The notes under the pieces were generated by a model. The model was not told where the DNA came from. It was given only the letters and a program-made list of their open reading frames with translations, and did no database searches. 64,000 bases of DNA from Cellulomonas sp. JH27-2 (lineage in GTDB: Bacteria > Actinomycetota > Actinomycetes > Actinomycetales > Cellulomonadaceae): NCBI RefSeq assembly GCF_014837175.1, contig NZ_JACYFR010000003.1, positions 682,001-746,000 on the forward strand. The letters are read 5' to 3'. The position numbers and the translations under genes were made by a program. Below are positions 8,761-19,082 of this stretch, piece by piece; within the stretch, counting starts at the first letter, position 1, and the number at the start of each line of letters is the position of its first letter.

Positions 8761-10103
8761 GCGAGCAGCCCGGCGTCGCGGACCCCACGCGCCCGACGAG
8801 CGGGAGACCTCCCGAGGACCAGGTCGTGCTCGACGATGACGTGCTCGACGACGACGTGCCTGGCGACGCCGTCGCGGAGCCGTCCCCCGTCGCTCGTCGG
8901 GTCCACGACCCCCGCGGCTGGCCGTGGTGGGTGCAGGTGCTCGCGGTGTACGCGGCGGCCCGGTTGTTCAGCGCGATCGTCCTCATGCTCACCGCGAGCC
9001 GCCAGGAGGCGAGCTACTGGGGGGATGCGCACCCGTCGTACCTCGAGTTCACCGGCAAGTGGTGGGACGCGGACTGGTACCGGCAGGTGGCCGAGAACGG
9101 CTACCCCTCTCAGCTGCCGCGCGGCGACGACGGCCTGGTGCAGCAGAACCCGTGGGCGTTCTTCCCGCTGTTCCCCATGATGGTGCGCGGCCTGATGACC
9201 GTGACCGGCGGTGAGTACTACCAGGTGGCGCCCCTGCTGGCGCTGGTCCTGGGCGCCGGCGCCATGCTCGTGATCCACCCGCTGGTCCGCATCGGCGCGC
9301 CGCGCGCTGTGGCGGCGCGGCCCGGACTGCCGCTGGCGTCGGTCGCGCTGGTCAGCGTCTTCCCGACGGCCGTCGTGCTCCAGATCGGCTACACCGAGTC
9401 CCTCGCACTGCTGCTGATCGCGGCGTCGCTGCTGCTGCTGCTCAAGCGCCTGTACTTCGAGGCGGCGCTCGTCGTGATCGCGCTCGGCTTCACGCGCGCC
9501 GTCGCGCTGCCCATGGCCGTCGTCATCGTGGTGCATGCGCTGGTGCGCTGGCGGGACTCCCGCGCCGGGCGCGACACGCTCACGGGCCGCGACGTGGGTG
9601 CGCTCGGCGGACTGGCCGTCGCCGCGGGCATCTCCGGGGTCGCGTGGCCGCTGATCTGCGGGTGGGTCACCGGTGAGAAGGACGGCTACCTCCAGACCCA
9701 GGAGGCGTGGCGCGGCGTCCGGTCGGTCAAGCCGTTCAGCTCGTGGGGCTACGTCACGCAGTTCTGGTTCGGCGACCTGGCCCCGTGGGTGATGTGGGGC
9801 TCGTTCGCGCTGGTCGTCGCCGTCCTCGTCGTGCCCGCCGCCTGGCGCCTGGGCCCCGAGCTGCACGTGTGGCCCGCCGCCTACCTGCTCTACATCGCCG
9901 GTGCCGTGGAGCCGAGCAGCAGCCTGGCGAGGTTCATGCTGCTCGCGTTCCCGATGGCGACCATCACGGCGGGCGTGGTGACCCGGCCGGCGGTCGCCCG
10001 ACGCGCGTGGTTCACCCTCGTCGTCGTCGCGATGCTGTACCTGCAGTGCGTCTGGATCTGGGACATGTGGCGCATCCAGGGGCCCACCGGATGGCCGCCG
10101 TGA
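8757..10103 (+). CDS. PIG-V-like integral membrane mannosyltransferase
   Basis: 448 aa. After a 55-residue acidic cytoplasmic tail come about ten hydrophobic segments (for example WVQVLAVYAAARLFSAIVLM and SLALLLIAASLLLLLKRLYF). The first extracytoplasmic loop carries KWWDADWYRQVAENGYP and the PWAFFPLFP segment, typical of the PIG-V/GT-C group that transfers mannose from polyprenyl-phosphate mannose to lipids or proteins at the outer face of the membrane. Start is GTG 8757 inside the end of the folP2-like gene (GTGTGA). Donor and acceptor are inferred from the family; a lipoglycan or envelope glycoconjugate role is plausible. Confidence 0.75.
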   Translation: MSEQPGVADPTRPTSGRPPEDQVVLDDDVLDDDVPGDAVAEPSPVARRVHDPRGWPWWVQVLAVYAAARLFSAIVLMLTASRQEASYWGDAHPSYLEFTGKWWDADWYRQVAENGYPSQLPRGDDGLVQQNPWAFFPLFPMMVRGLMTVTGGEYYQVAPLLALVLGAGAMLVIHPLVRIGAPRAVAARPGLPLASVALVSVFPTAVVLQIGYTESLALLLIAASLLLLLKRLYFEAALVVIALGFTRAVALPMAVVIVVHALVRWRDSRAGRDTLTGRDVGALGGLAVAAGISGVAWPLICGWVTGEKDGYLQTQEAWRGVRSVKPFSSWGYVTQFWFGDLAPWVMWGSFALVVAVLVVPAAWRLGPELHVWPAAYLLYIAGAVEPSSSLARFMLLAFPMATITAGVVTRPAVARRAWFTLVVVAMLYLQCVWIWDMWRIQGPTGWPP

Positions 10104-10160
10104 CCTGCGCGCCCGGGTGACCCGACGCCGCTCGCGCGGTGATGTGTGGGTTCCGTGAAC

Positions 10161-10166
10161 TAAGAT
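10161..10166 (+). promoter_or_regulatory. -10 element (TAAGAT) of the DUF3117 gene
   Basis: TAAGAT at 10161-10166 fits the actinobacterial TANNNT -10 consensus. No good TTGACA-like -35 is seen. Transcription near 10173 would give a leader of about 90 bases before the DUF3117 ATG, which has its own Shine-Dalgarno AAGGAGAGG. Confidence 0.5.
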
Positions 10167-10263
10167 GGTCGACGGACAACCGGCAGCTGGGCCGCAGGTG
10201 GAGTGCGTGCGAACGCGCCCGATGCGGCCTGCCGGGACGAACGAGGCGAAGGAGAGGCCCCGC

Positions 10264-10431
10264 ATGGCCGCGATGAAGCCGAGGACCGGCGACGGACCGC
10301 TCGAGGTGACCAAGGAGGGCCGCGGCATCGTCATGCGCGTCCCGCTCGAGGGCGGTGGACGTCTGGTGGTCGAGCTCAACGCGACCGAGGCGGCCGAGCT
10401 CGGCGAGGCCCTGACCGCCGTCGTCTCCTGA
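10264..10431 (+). CDS. DUF3117 small conserved protein
   Basis: 55 aa, cytoplasmic, no membrane segment. The sequence (MAAMKPRTGDGPLEVTKEG, then RVPLEGGGRLVVELNATEA) is almost invariant among actinobacteria; the equivalent in M. tuberculosis is Rv1211. The function is unknown. A strong Shine-Dalgarno (AAGGAGAGG, 10249-10257) sits seven bases before ATG 10264. The following aminopeptidase begins eight bases after the stop, so translation may be coupled. It is a single beta-rich unit, and its strict conservation suggests a core role rather than an accessory one. Confidence 0.88.
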   Translation: MAAMKPRTGDGPLEVTKEGRGIVMRVPLEGGGRLVVELNATEAAELGEALTAVVS

Positions 10432-10439
10432 CGAGCGGG

Positions 10440-12122
10440 ATGGCGCGCACGAGCGACCGCAGGACCACCGGGCAGACGGACGGGACCCGTCCGTCTGCCC
10501 GTGCTCGCACGACCATCGGGGGTCCGCTGCCCGAGGTCGTGCTGGCGGGTGATGCGCTCGCCGACGGTGACGCGCGGGGCGGCAGGGGCGGTCGCCCGAC
10601 GACGACCGTCGCCGACGTGCTCGCCGGGAGCGGCGCGGACGCCGTCGCCGTGCCGCTGCTGCCCGCGGTCGAGGGCGACACCGGTGCCCAGCCCGGCGAG
10701 GGCGCTGCGCAGGTCGCCGCGCTGTACGGGATCGACCTCGCGGAGATCGCGGACCGCACCGGGCAGACCGGCGCGGCCGGCGAGACCTACGTCCTCCAGC
10801 TCCCGCGGCCGGTCGGGACGGCCGTCACCCTCCCGTGGACCGAGCTCCCGCCACGCATCGTGCTGGTGGGTGCCGGGACGCAGGACGCGACCGACCTTCG
10901 TCGCGCCGGGGCCGCACTGGCCCGCGCGACGCGCGGCCTCGACCGCGTCGTGACGACGGTCGGTGCGCAGGCGCGGCAGACGGCGTCCCAGGTCGCCGAG
11001 GCCGCGCGCGCGTTGACCGAGGGCTACCTGCTCGCCGCGTACGCCCAGCCGACGGCAGGCAGCGTGCAGCCGAAGGACGTCGGCACGCTGGTGCTGCTGG
11101 GCCGCGACGGGACTCGCGTCGCCGCCGCCGTGGACGCCGCGACGAGCTCCGCGTCCGCGACCTGGCTCGTGCGCGACCTCGCGTCCACGCCCTCCAACAT
11201 CAAGAACCCGGCGTGGTTCGCCGACCAGGCCAAGCGCCTGGCCACGCGAGCCGGCCTGACGACGACGGTGCGCTCGACCCGTGAGCTCACGGCCGAGGGC
11301 TTCGGCGGCATCCTCGCGGTCGGTGCCGCGTCGGCGTCGCCGCCGAGGCTCGTCACGGTGAGCTACGTGCCCGAGGGTGCGGCGAACGGCAAGCACGTGG
11401 TGATCGTCGGCAAGGGGATCACGTTCGACACGGGCGGGCTGAGCATCAAACCGCGCGAGTCGATGGTGACGCAGAAGTCGGACATGACGGGGGCTGCGGT
11501 CGCGCTGGCGACCGTGCTGGGGGCGGCCGAGGCCGGCGTCCGGCACCGTGTCACCGCCGTCATGCCGCTGGCGGAGAACCACTTCGGTGCCTCGTCGTAC
11601 CGTCCGGGCGACGTGCTGCGGATGTACGGCGGCACGACGGTCGAGATCGCGAACACCGACGCCGAGGGTCGCCTCGTCCTCGCCGACGCGCTGGCCTGGG
11701 CCGACGAGACGCTCGATCCCGACGTGCTCGTCGACGTCGCGACGCTGACCGGCGCAGCCGCCGTCGGGCTGGGGCGCACCCACGGTGCGCTGTACGGCAC
11801 CGACGACGCGCTCGTCGCGGCGCTGGAGTCCGCCGGTGCGTCGTCGGGCGAGCTGCTGTGGCACCTGCCGCTCGTCGACGAGTACGAGGAGTCGGTGCAG
11901 TCCTCGATCGCGGACCTGCGCCAGGTGCCGTCGGACACCCGCGTCGGCGCGCGGTCCATCGCCGCCGCGCTGCTCCTGCGCCACTTCGTCGGGAAGCGGG
12001 CGTGGGCGCACCTGGACATCGCGGGACCGGCCCGCGCGTCCGCCGACCGTCACGAGGTGACGGAGGGCCCCACGGGCTTCGGCGTCCGCCTCCTGCTGCG
12101 CTACCTGTCCGACCTGCGCTGA
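10440..12122 (+). CDS. pepA: Leucyl aminopeptidase, family M17
   Basis: 560 aa, cytosolic hexameric di-metal peptidase that removes N-terminal residues during peptide turnover. The catalytic domain in the C-terminal half has the family signature NTDAEGRLVLADAL, the lysine/metal segment GKGITFDTGGLSIKP, and KSDMTGAAVAL. The N-terminal half is a less conserved macro-like domain. ATG 10440 is preceded by GAGCGGG close to the DUF3117 stop; longer in-frame versions would overlap the DUF3117 gene. The length is somewhat above the usual 480-510 aa because of an N-terminal tail of about 50 residues rich in Arg and Thr. Converges with the O-methyltransferase gene with a 10-base gap. Confidence 0.92.
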   Translation: MARTSDRRTTGQTDGTRPSARARTTIGGPLPEVVLAGDALADGDARGGRGGRPTTTVADVLAGSGADAVAVPLLPAVEGDTGAQPGEGAAQVAALYGIDLAEIADRTGQTGAAGETYVLQLPRPVGTAVTLPWTELPPRIVLVGAGTQDATDLRRAGAALARATRGLDRVVTTVGAQARQTASQVAEAARALTEGYLLAAYAQPTAGSVQPKDVGTLVLLGRDGTRVAAAVDAATSSASATWLVRDLASTPSNIKNPAWFADQAKRLATRAGLTTTVRSTRELTAEGFGGILAVGAASASPPRLVTVSYVPEGAANGKHVVIVGKGITFDTGGLSIKPRESMVTQKSDMTGAAVALATVLGAAEAGVRHRVTAVMPLAENHFGASSYRPGDVLRMYGGTTVEIANTDAEGRLVLADALAWADETLDPDVLVDVATLTGAAAVGLGRTHGALYGTDDALVAALESAGASSGELLWHLPLVDEYEESVQSSIADLRQVPSDTRVGARSIAAALLLRHFVGKRAWAHLDIAGPARASADRHEVTEGPTGFGVRLLLRYLSDLR

Positions 12123-12132
12123 CCCGCGGAGG

Positions 12133-12765
12133 TCAGCGCTTGACGGCGACCAGCAAGCCGTCGCCGCTGGGGAGCAGCGCGGACAGCAGCCGGTCGTCGT
12201 CGCGGACCGTGCGGCCCAGCTCGCGGACGGCCGTCGTCGTCTCGTCGCGGCGCGCGGGGTCGGCGACGCGGTCGTGCCACAGCGCGCCGGCGACCGCCAG
12301 CACTCCGCCGGACCGCAGCAGGCGGACGGCCTGCTCGACGTACGCGGCGGCGTTCTCCTTGTCGGCGTCCACCAGCACCAGGTCGTACGCGCCGTCGGTC
12401 AGGCGGGGGAGCACGTCGAGCGCGCGCCCGGAGATGGTGCGCGTGCGCGTCGCCCGCAGACCCTCGTCGGCGAACGCCTCCTTGGCCGCGCGCTGGTGCT
12501 CGACCTCGATGTCGATGGTCGTCAGGACACCGTCGGCGGGCATGCCGCGCAGCAGGTGCAGCGACGAGACGCCGGCACCCGTGCCGATCTCGACGGCCGC
12601 CTTCGCGCCCACCGCGGCGGCCAGGACCGTCAGGGCCGCGCCGGCGCCGGCGGGGACGGGGGTGCACCCGAGCTGGCCGGCACGCTCGCGCGCACGGGCC
12701 AGGACGTCGTCCTGCTGGACGAACTCCTCGCTGTAGACCCAGCTGCTGGCCTTGTCGCTGGAGAT
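12133..12765 (-). CDS. O-methyltransferase (Rv1220c-like), apparent ATC start codon
   Basis: SAM-dependent methyltransferase of the small class I type (COG4122). The SAM site is VEIGTGAGVSSLHLL, followed by LTTIDIE and the metal/catechol-type segment YDLVLVDADKEN. The frame stays open upstream of the first GTG (12610-12612) to a stop at 12814-12816, and that upstream part (SSWVYSEEFVQQDDVLARAR, then GAGAALTVLAAAVGAKA) matches the N-terminus expected for Rv1220c-type proteins. No ATG, GTG or TTG occurs in it. An ATC codon at 12763-12765 lies five bases after a strong GGGAGG, so I annotate 210 aa from ATC. A 159-aa protein from GTG 12612 is the alternative but would lack the helical lid. Divergent from sigE, as in mycobacteria. 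Confidence 0.75.
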   Translation of the reverse strand: MSSDKASSWVYSEEFVQQDDVLARARERAGQLGCTPVPAGAGAALTVLAAAVGAKAAVEIGTGAGVSSLHLLRGMPADGVLTTIDIEVEHQRAAKEAFADEGLRATRTRTISGRALDVLPRLTDGAYDLVLVDADKENAAAYVEQAVRLLRSGGVLAVAGALWHDRVADPARRDETTTAVRELGRTVRDDDRLLSALLPSGDGLLVAVKR

Positions 12766-12857
12766 GACGACCTCCCGGTCGGGTGCGCGTGCCCGGCGCG
12801 GGATGCCTCCGGGTCAGGCGCCAGCGTAGTCCCGCGCGCGGGCCCGACGACGGACGC

Positions 12858-12884
12858 GGAACTATCCGGGCGCGTGCGGCGTTG
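12858..12884 (+). promoter_or_regulatory. ECF-type promoter of sigE
   Basis: GGAAC at 12858-12862 and CGTTG at 12880-12884 are separated by 17 bases. This matches promoters used by SigE-class ECF sigma factors (GGAAC, 16-17 bases, CGTT), so sigE is probably autoregulated. The start would be near 12892, leaving about 60 bases of leader to GTG 12953. Confidence 0.6.
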
Positions 12885-12952
12885 CACCCGATGCGACGCA
12901 TCAGGGCCGCACCTGGGACACTGGACGTCGACGTACCGATCCGAGGAGCCCC

Positions 12953-13552
12953 GTGCCGTCCACCCCGCAGTCCGCCCCGCACCCCGGCTGGCAGCCGCCG
13001 TCGTGGGAGCAGATCGTGCGCGAGCACTCGGCGCGCGTCTACCGGCTCGCGTACCGCCTCACGGGCAACAAGGCCGACGCCGAGGACCTCACGCAGGAGA
13101 CGTTCGTCCGCGTGTTCCGCTCGCTGCACACCTACCAGCCCGGCACGTTCGAGGGCTGGCTGCACCGCATCACCACCAACCTGTTCCTCGACCAGGCGCG
13201 CCGCAAGCAGCGCATCCGCATGGACGCCATGGGCGAGGAGGCCGACCGCTACGCGTCGGGCGACCAGCTGGCCGCGCCCGAGCGCGCGTTCGAGCACGGC
13301 AACCTGGACCGCGACATCCAGCAGGCGCTCGACGACCTGCCCCCGGAGTACCGCGCCGCGGTCGTCCTGTGCGACATCGAGGGCCTGTCGTACGAGGAGA
13401 TCGCCGTCACGCTCGGCATCAAGCTCGGCACCGTGCGTTCGCGCATCCACCGCGCGCGGGCGCGGCTGCGGGTCTCGCTCGAGCACAGGGCGCCAGACGT
13501 CACCCGCGCTGCGGAGTCGTTCCTGGATGCGCCCGACGAGGTGCGCGCGTGA
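12953..13552 (+). CDS. sigE: ECF RNA polymerase sigma factor SigE
   Basis: 199 aa. Region 2 is at about residues 25-95 ([20 protein letters not shown], then [20 protein letters not shown]); region 4 at about 125-185 ([40 protein letters not shown]). The context sigE, zinc anti-sigma, htrA, tatB is that of M. tuberculosis Rv1221-Rv1224, an extracytoplasmic and envelope stress regulon. GTG 12953 follows GAGGAG at the right distance. Its stop overlaps the anti-sigma start by four bases (GTGA), which keeps the sigma and its inhibitor at matched levels. An ECF consensus promoter lies upstream. Confidence 0.92.
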   Translation: MPSTPQSAPHPGWQPPSWEQIVREHSARVYRLAYRLTGNKADAEDLTQETFVRVFRSLHTYQPGTFEGWLHRITTNLFLDQARRKQRIRMDAMGEEADRYASGDQLAAPERAFEHGNLDRDIQQALDDLPPEYRAAVVLCDIEGLSYEEIAVTLGIKLGTVRSRIHRARARLRVSLEHRAPDVTRAAESFLDAPDEVRA

Positions 13553-14547
13553 GCCACCTCGGGTCGCGGATCAGCGCCCTGGCCGACGGGCAGCTCCCGC
13601 CGGCGGCCGCCGAGCGCGCGCTCGCCCACGTGGCCGGGTGCCCGGAGTGCGCGGCCGAGCTGAGGGCCGCCCGCGCGGCGCGTGCCGCGCTGTCGTCGGC
13701 CGCCGCCGACGTGCTGCCGGACGCCGACCTCGCCGACCGGCTGCTGTCCCTGGCGCCGAGCGAGCCGCCGGCGTTCGCACCCCAGGCGGCGGACCCGTTC
13801 GCGACGACCCCGCGCCGCACCGCGTACGACGTCGGCTCCTACGGGCTGCACCGCGGCCCCGCCCGCCGCGCGTGGGGGACCCGCACCGGTGCCGCGCTGT
13901 GCGGCGAGGTGCCGCTGCGCCGCGTCGCACCGCGCATGGTGGTCGGCTCGGTGGCCGGGATGGGGGCCGTCGCCGCCATGCTGTTCGTGCTGGGCGCGCG
14001 GCCCGCGATGACGCCCGAGGGCCACCTGAGCGCCGACCTGGAGCTGCTCGGTCACGCGTCCGTGCAGCCGGACGACGGCAAGGTCCGCTCGGTCTCGCTG
14101 CAGGCGGATGACGACCTCGTGGACGCCGCGGGGAGCGACGCCGTCGCCTGGCTCGGGGACAACGGCTGGCCGTTCCCCGACCGCCTCGCCGCTGGGTGGT
14201 CGGTGAGCGCCGTGCGCTACACCGCCGACGGCGGCATCGAGATCGACGTCACCGGTGCGGCCGGACCCGTCGTCGTGACCGAGAACGCCGGCCGCCTCGA
14301 CACCGCCCACCTGGCGGGCGCGCAGATCGAGACCCTCGGCGACCGCGAGGTCGTGGTGCTCTCCGAGCAGCCGTGGCACGTCGCCTGGCAGTCTGGCGGC
14401 ACGGTGGTGCAGGTGGTGGCGGGGCAGGAGTCGGGCGACGCCCACGCGTTCGTGGGACAGTTCCCGGGCGGCGCCTACGACGACGGCGTCCCGGCCCGCA
14501 TCTCGCGCGGGTGGTCCACCGTGACAGGAGTGTTCGACCAGCCATGA
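13549..14547 (+). CDS. rseA: Zinc-binding membrane anti-sigma factor (RseA-like)
   Basis: 332 aa. The cytoplasmic N-terminus has the ZAS signature His27-x3-Cys31-x2-Cys34 (HVAGCPEC), which binds zinc and the cognate ECF sigma factor. One transmembrane helix at about 130-149 ([20 protein letters not shown]) puts the C-terminal 180 residues outside the cell, as a beta-rich sensor region. It is longer than M. tuberculosis RseA (Rv1222, about 150 aa), so the external part may carry an added sensing domain. It overlaps sigE upstream and htrA downstream (ATGA), giving a fully coupled operon. Release of SigE by proteolysis or oxidation is expected from the family but is not shown by sequence. Confidence 0.85.
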   Translation: MSHLGSRISALADGQLPPAAAERALAHVAGCPECAAELRAARAARAALSSAAADVLPDADLADRLLSLAPSEPPAFAPQAADPFATTPRRTAYDVGSYGLHRGPARRAWGTRTGAALCGEVPLRRVAPRMVVGSVAGMGAVAAMLFVLGARPAMTPEGHLSADLELLGHASVQPDDGKVRSVSLQADDDLVDAAGSDAVAWLGDNGWPFPDRLAAGWSVSAVRYTADGGIEIDVTGAAGPVVVTENAGRLDTAHLAGAQIETLGDREVVVLSEQPWHVAWQSGGTVVQVVAGQESGDAHAFVGQFPGGAYDDGVPARISRGWSTVTGVFDQP

Positions 14548-16037
14548 CGACGCCCGACGAGCACTCCGGCGCACAGCCCGCACAGCCGGAGGCCGGCCCG
14601 GCCGTGCCCCGACCCGCACCCGCTGCCACGCCTGCTCCTGAGGCTGAGCCAGCACCGGCCGAGGCTCCGCTGTTCGCGCCGCCCGTCACGCGTCAGCCCC
14701 CGGCCAGCCCGACGGCGCAGGCCGCCGAGGCGCCGAGCCCGAGCCTGAGCACGGCGCCGGCGGCCGCGACGCCGCCCATGTTCGGTCCGCCAGCCATGCA
14801 TGCGCCGGCCCAGCCGGCGGGATCCCACGCGCCGGGGGTCCAGGCGCCTCATGCCCCGCACGCGGGTGCGCACCAGACGTGGCCGCCTGGCTCGCCGGCA
14901 CCGGACCAGCCGCAGCGCGTGGTCCGTGTGCGCCGGTCCAAGGCGCGGCGCAGCATGTCCGTGGTGTGGGTCGTGCCCATGCTGCTGCTCGCGCTCGCCG
15001 CCGGGGTCGTCGGTGGCCTCGTCGGCGGGAACCTGTCCCACGACGACCACCTGACGTCCGCCGACCTGCCGACGTCCGCGGCGAGCGGCTCGACGTTGCG
15101 CGACCCCGGGTCGGTCGCGGGCATCGCGTCGGGCATCCTGCCGAGCGTCGTCTCGATCGAGGCGACGAGCTCGGACGGAACGGCCACCGGCACCGGGTTC
15201 GTGCTGCGCGAGGACGGCTACCTGCTGACCAACAACCACGTCGTCGCGAGCACCGCCGACGGCGCGGGCACGCTCACGGTCACCTTCGCGGACGGGCACC
15301 AGGCCGATGCGCGCATCGTCGGCCGCACCTCCGACTACGACCTGGCCGTGGTGAAGGTCGACGAGGACGGCCTGGACCCGCTGGTGCTGGGGAACTCCGA
15401 CGACGTGGTCGTCGGCGACCCGGTCGTGGCCGTCGGCGCGCCGCTCGGGCTTGCTGGGACGGTCACGACGGGCATCGTCAGCGCGAAGAACCGGCCGGTG
15501 TCCGCGGGCGATGCGACCGACACGGCGTTCATCAACGCGATCCAGACGGACGCGGCGATCAACCCGGGCAACTCCGGGGGACCGCTCGTCGACGGCGCGG
15601 GCGAGGTCATCGGCATCAACTCCGCGATCGCGCAGCCGCCGGGCGGCCTCAACGGGACCGGCGGGAGCATCGGGCTGGGCTTCGCGATCCCGTCCAACCA
15701 GGCCCGCCGCACGGCCGAGCAGCTCATCGAGACGGGGCACGCGACCTACCCGGTGATCGGGGTGCTGCTGGACCAGTCGTACACGGGCGAGGGCGTCAAG
15801 GTGTCCGCCAACGCGCAGCAGGGCGGCGACCCCGTCACGGCGGACGGCCCGGCCGACAAGGCGGGCATCCGCGCCGGCGACGTCATCCTGGCGATCGACG
15901 GCCGGCCGGTCACCGATCCGGACGAGCTCATCGTCGCGATCCGCGCGCACGAGCCGGGCGACGTCGTCGAGCTGAAGGTCCGCACGGGCAAGGACTCCCG
16001 CACGGTCCGGGTCACGCTCGACGAGGCCGGAAACTGA
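14544..16037 (+). CDS. htrA: Membrane-anchored HtrA/DegP-type serine protease
   Basis: 497 aa. A long Pro/Ala-rich cytoplasmic tail (residues 1-130) leads to a single transmembrane helix (about 142-165), a trypsin-like domain with catalytic His232 (TNNHVVA), Asp266 (YDLAVVKVD) and Ser344 (NPGNSGGPL), and a C-terminal PDZ domain (about 400-490, GIRAGDVILAIDGRPV). It degrades or refolds damaged exported proteins and may cut the anti-sigma factor. The start ATG overlaps the anti-sigma stop by four bases. Equivalent to Rv1223. The proline-rich tail is typical for actinobacterial forms. Confidence 0.93.
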   Translation: MTTPDEHSGAQPAQPEAGPAVPRPAPAATPAPEAEPAPAEAPLFAPPVTRQPPASPTAQAAEAPSPSLSTAPAAATPPMFGPPAMHAPAQPAGSHAPGVQAPHAPHAGAHQTWPPGSPAPDQPQRVVRVRRSKARRSMSVVWVVPMLLLALAAGVVGGLVGGNLSHDDHLTSADLPTSAASGSTLRDPGSVAGIASGILPSVVSIEATSSDGTATGTGFVLREDGYLLTNNHVVASTADGAGTLTVTFADGHQADARIVGRTSDYDLAVVKVDEDGLDPLVLGNSDDVVVGDPVVAVGAPLGLAGTVTTGIVSAKNRPVSAGDATDTAFINAIQTDAAINPGNSGGPLVDGAGEVIGINSAIAQPPGGLNGTGGSIGLGFAIPSNQARRTAEQLIETGHATYPVIGVLLDQSYTGEGVKVSANAQQGGDPVTADGPADKAGIRAGDVILAIDGRPVTDPDELIVAIRAHEPGDVVELKVRTGKDSRTVRVTLDEAGN

Positions 16038-16072
16038 TCGGCACGCTCATGCGGCGGGGGTAACCTGGGCCG

Positions 16073-16438
16073 GTGTTCGACATCAACGGGAGCGAGTTCA
16101 TCGTCATCCTGCTGGTCGCCGCGATCGTCATCGGGCCCCAACGGCTCCCCGGCTACGCGGAGCAGCTGGGTGCGCTCGTGCGCAAGGCGCGCGTGTGGAT
16201 GAAGGACGCCAAGGGGCGCATCGACGCCGAGATGGGCGACGACGCCCTCGACGTCGACTGGCGATCGTTGGACCCGCGGCAGTACGACCCGCGCCGCATC
16301 GTGCGCGACGCGCTGATGGACCCCGAGCCGGGTCTCGTGCCTGACCCCCGTCAGGCCGCCGCCGGTGTCGCGCCGGCCGTGGCGCTCGCCAAGGCGTCCC
16401 CCACGGGGCGTGCGCCGTTCGACACCGAGGCGACCTGA
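16073..16438 (+). CDS. tatB: Sec-independent protein translocase subunit TatB
   Basis: 121 aa. One N-terminal transmembrane helix (SEFIVILLVAAIVIGPQRLP) followed by an amphipathic helix (YAEQLGALVRKARVWMKDAK) and an acidic, flexible tail. The FxIxxxE start and the GPxxLP hinge mark TatB/TatA; the position after htrA is that of tatB (Rv1224). With TatC it forms the receptor for twin-arginine signal peptides such as the one on EfeB in this window; tatA and tatC are not in this stretch. GTG 16073 has TAACCT at 16061-16066, six bases upstream, so it probably also has its own leaderless promoter. Confidence 0.88.
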   Translation: MFDINGSEFIVILLVAAIVIGPQRLPGYAEQLGALVRKARVWMKDAKGRIDAEMGDDALDVDWRSLDPRQYDPRRIVRDALMDPEPGLVPDPRQAAAGVAPAVALAKASPTGRAPFDTEAT

Positions 16439-16490
16439 GCCTCCAGCAGCAAACCGGATGAATTCGGTCCGATCCACCCGTTTCACCTGA

Positions 16491-18112
<1,622 letters not shown>

Positions 18113-18121
18113 GGTCGGGGC

Positions 18122-19078
18122 ATGAGCGAACCCGTCGGTGCAGGCCGCGCGCACCAGCAGGCGCCCGCGGACGACGCGTCCGCCGCATCGCCGACGTCGT
18201 TCATGGGCCGGGTCAAGGCGGTGCTCGCCTGGTGGCAGGCGACGAGGCCCGCGCGGGCCAACGCGCGCTTCGGGTCGCGCGGAGGCGGGGTGCTGACCGG
18301 AGGCATCGCGTACGCCGCGTTGTTCGCCGTGTTCGCGGGCCTGACGATCGGCTACACGATCCTCATGGCCGTGCTGGGCAACAACGAGGAGCTGCGGGAC
18401 AAGGTCCTGGACGCGGTCAACGACTCCCTGCCGGGACTGATCAACACCAGCGGTGACGCGGACGCGGGGGGCATCGACCCCGACTCGCTGCAGCTCTCGG
18501 GTTCCCTGACGTTCGCCGGCATCATCGCCATCGTCGTCCTGCTCCTGTCCGCGCTGTCGGCTACGGCCGCGCTCCGTACGGGCGTGCGCGCGATGTTCGG
18601 CGAGGAGAGCGGCGGCAGTGCGGTGGGTCAGAAGCTCGCGCAGCTCGGTGGGCTGGCAGGATTGGCCTTCGCGGTCCTCCTGTCGGCCCTCGTCTCCACC
18701 GCGGCCGGCTCGGTCGCGCGGTGGGTGCTGCAGGCGGTCGGCTGGAACGACGGCTCTGGGTTCGTCCTGCAGGCCGTGGGTGTCCTGGTCGCGTTCGTCG
18801 TCGACGCCGCGACGTTCCTGCTGATCATCCGCGTCCTGGCCGGTGAGCACCCGCCGCGGAGCGACCTGCTGTGGGGCGCCGTCATCGCGGGCGTGGGGAT
18901 CGGGATCGTCCGCTTCCTCGGGACGTCCGTCGTCGCGGGCAGCGTCAGCAAGAACCCGCTGTTCGCCGGGGCGGTCGTCATCGTCACGCTGCTGCTGTGG
19001 GTCAACCTCATCTCCCGCATCGTCCTGCTGGCGGCGGCCTGGGTCGCCAACCCGCCCCAACCCCCGAAGGACGTCTGA
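18122..19078 (+). CDS. YihY/virulence factor BrkB family membrane protein
   Basis: 318 aa integral membrane protein. About six hydrophobic helices are visible, including IAYAALFAVFAGLTIGYTIL, FAGIIAIVVLLLSALSATAA and AGAVVIVTLLLWVNLISRIV. The GGIAYAALFAVF segment and the LWVNLISRIVLLAAAWVA end are typical of the YihY/BrkB family, which was once confused with RNase BN. The function is unknown. ATG 18122 has TAGGGT at 18110-18115, six bases upstream, overlapping the stop of the previous gene. A serine/alanine-rich cytoplasmic tail of about 25 residues precedes the core. Confidence 0.85.
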   Translation: MSEPVGAGRAHQQAPADDASAASPTSFMGRVKAVLAWWQATRPARANARFGSRGGGVLTGGIAYAALFAVFAGLTIGYTILMAVLGNNEELRDKVLDAVNDSLPGLINTSGDADAGGIDPDSLQLSGSLTFAGIIAIVVLLLSALSATAALRTGVRAMFGEESGGSAVGQKLAQLGGLAGLAFAVLLSALVSTAAGSVARWVLQAVGWNDGSGFVLQAVGVLVAFVVDAATFLLIIRVLAGEHPPRSDLLWGAVIAGVGIGIVRFLGTSVVAGSVSKNPLFAGAVVIVTLLLWVNLISRIVLLAAAWVANPPQPPKDV

Positions 19079-19082
19079 CCGG

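Noticed and set aside
7968..12053. A 1361-codon open frame on the minus strand across folP2, the mannosyltransferase, DUF3117 and pepA
   Set aside because: It lies antisense to five genes with clear family motifs, its product is Arg/Gly/Ala-rich with no domain, and such shadow frames are common at this GC content. The 1064-codon minus frame at 2664-5858 and the 980-codon plus frame at 35971-38913 were rejected for the same reasons.
12133..12612. O-methyltransferase starting at GTG 12610-12612
   Set aside because: It gives a 159-aa protein lacking the conserved N-terminal helices, and no Shine-Dalgarno precedes it. The ATC at 12765 behind GGGAGG fits better, though it is unusual.
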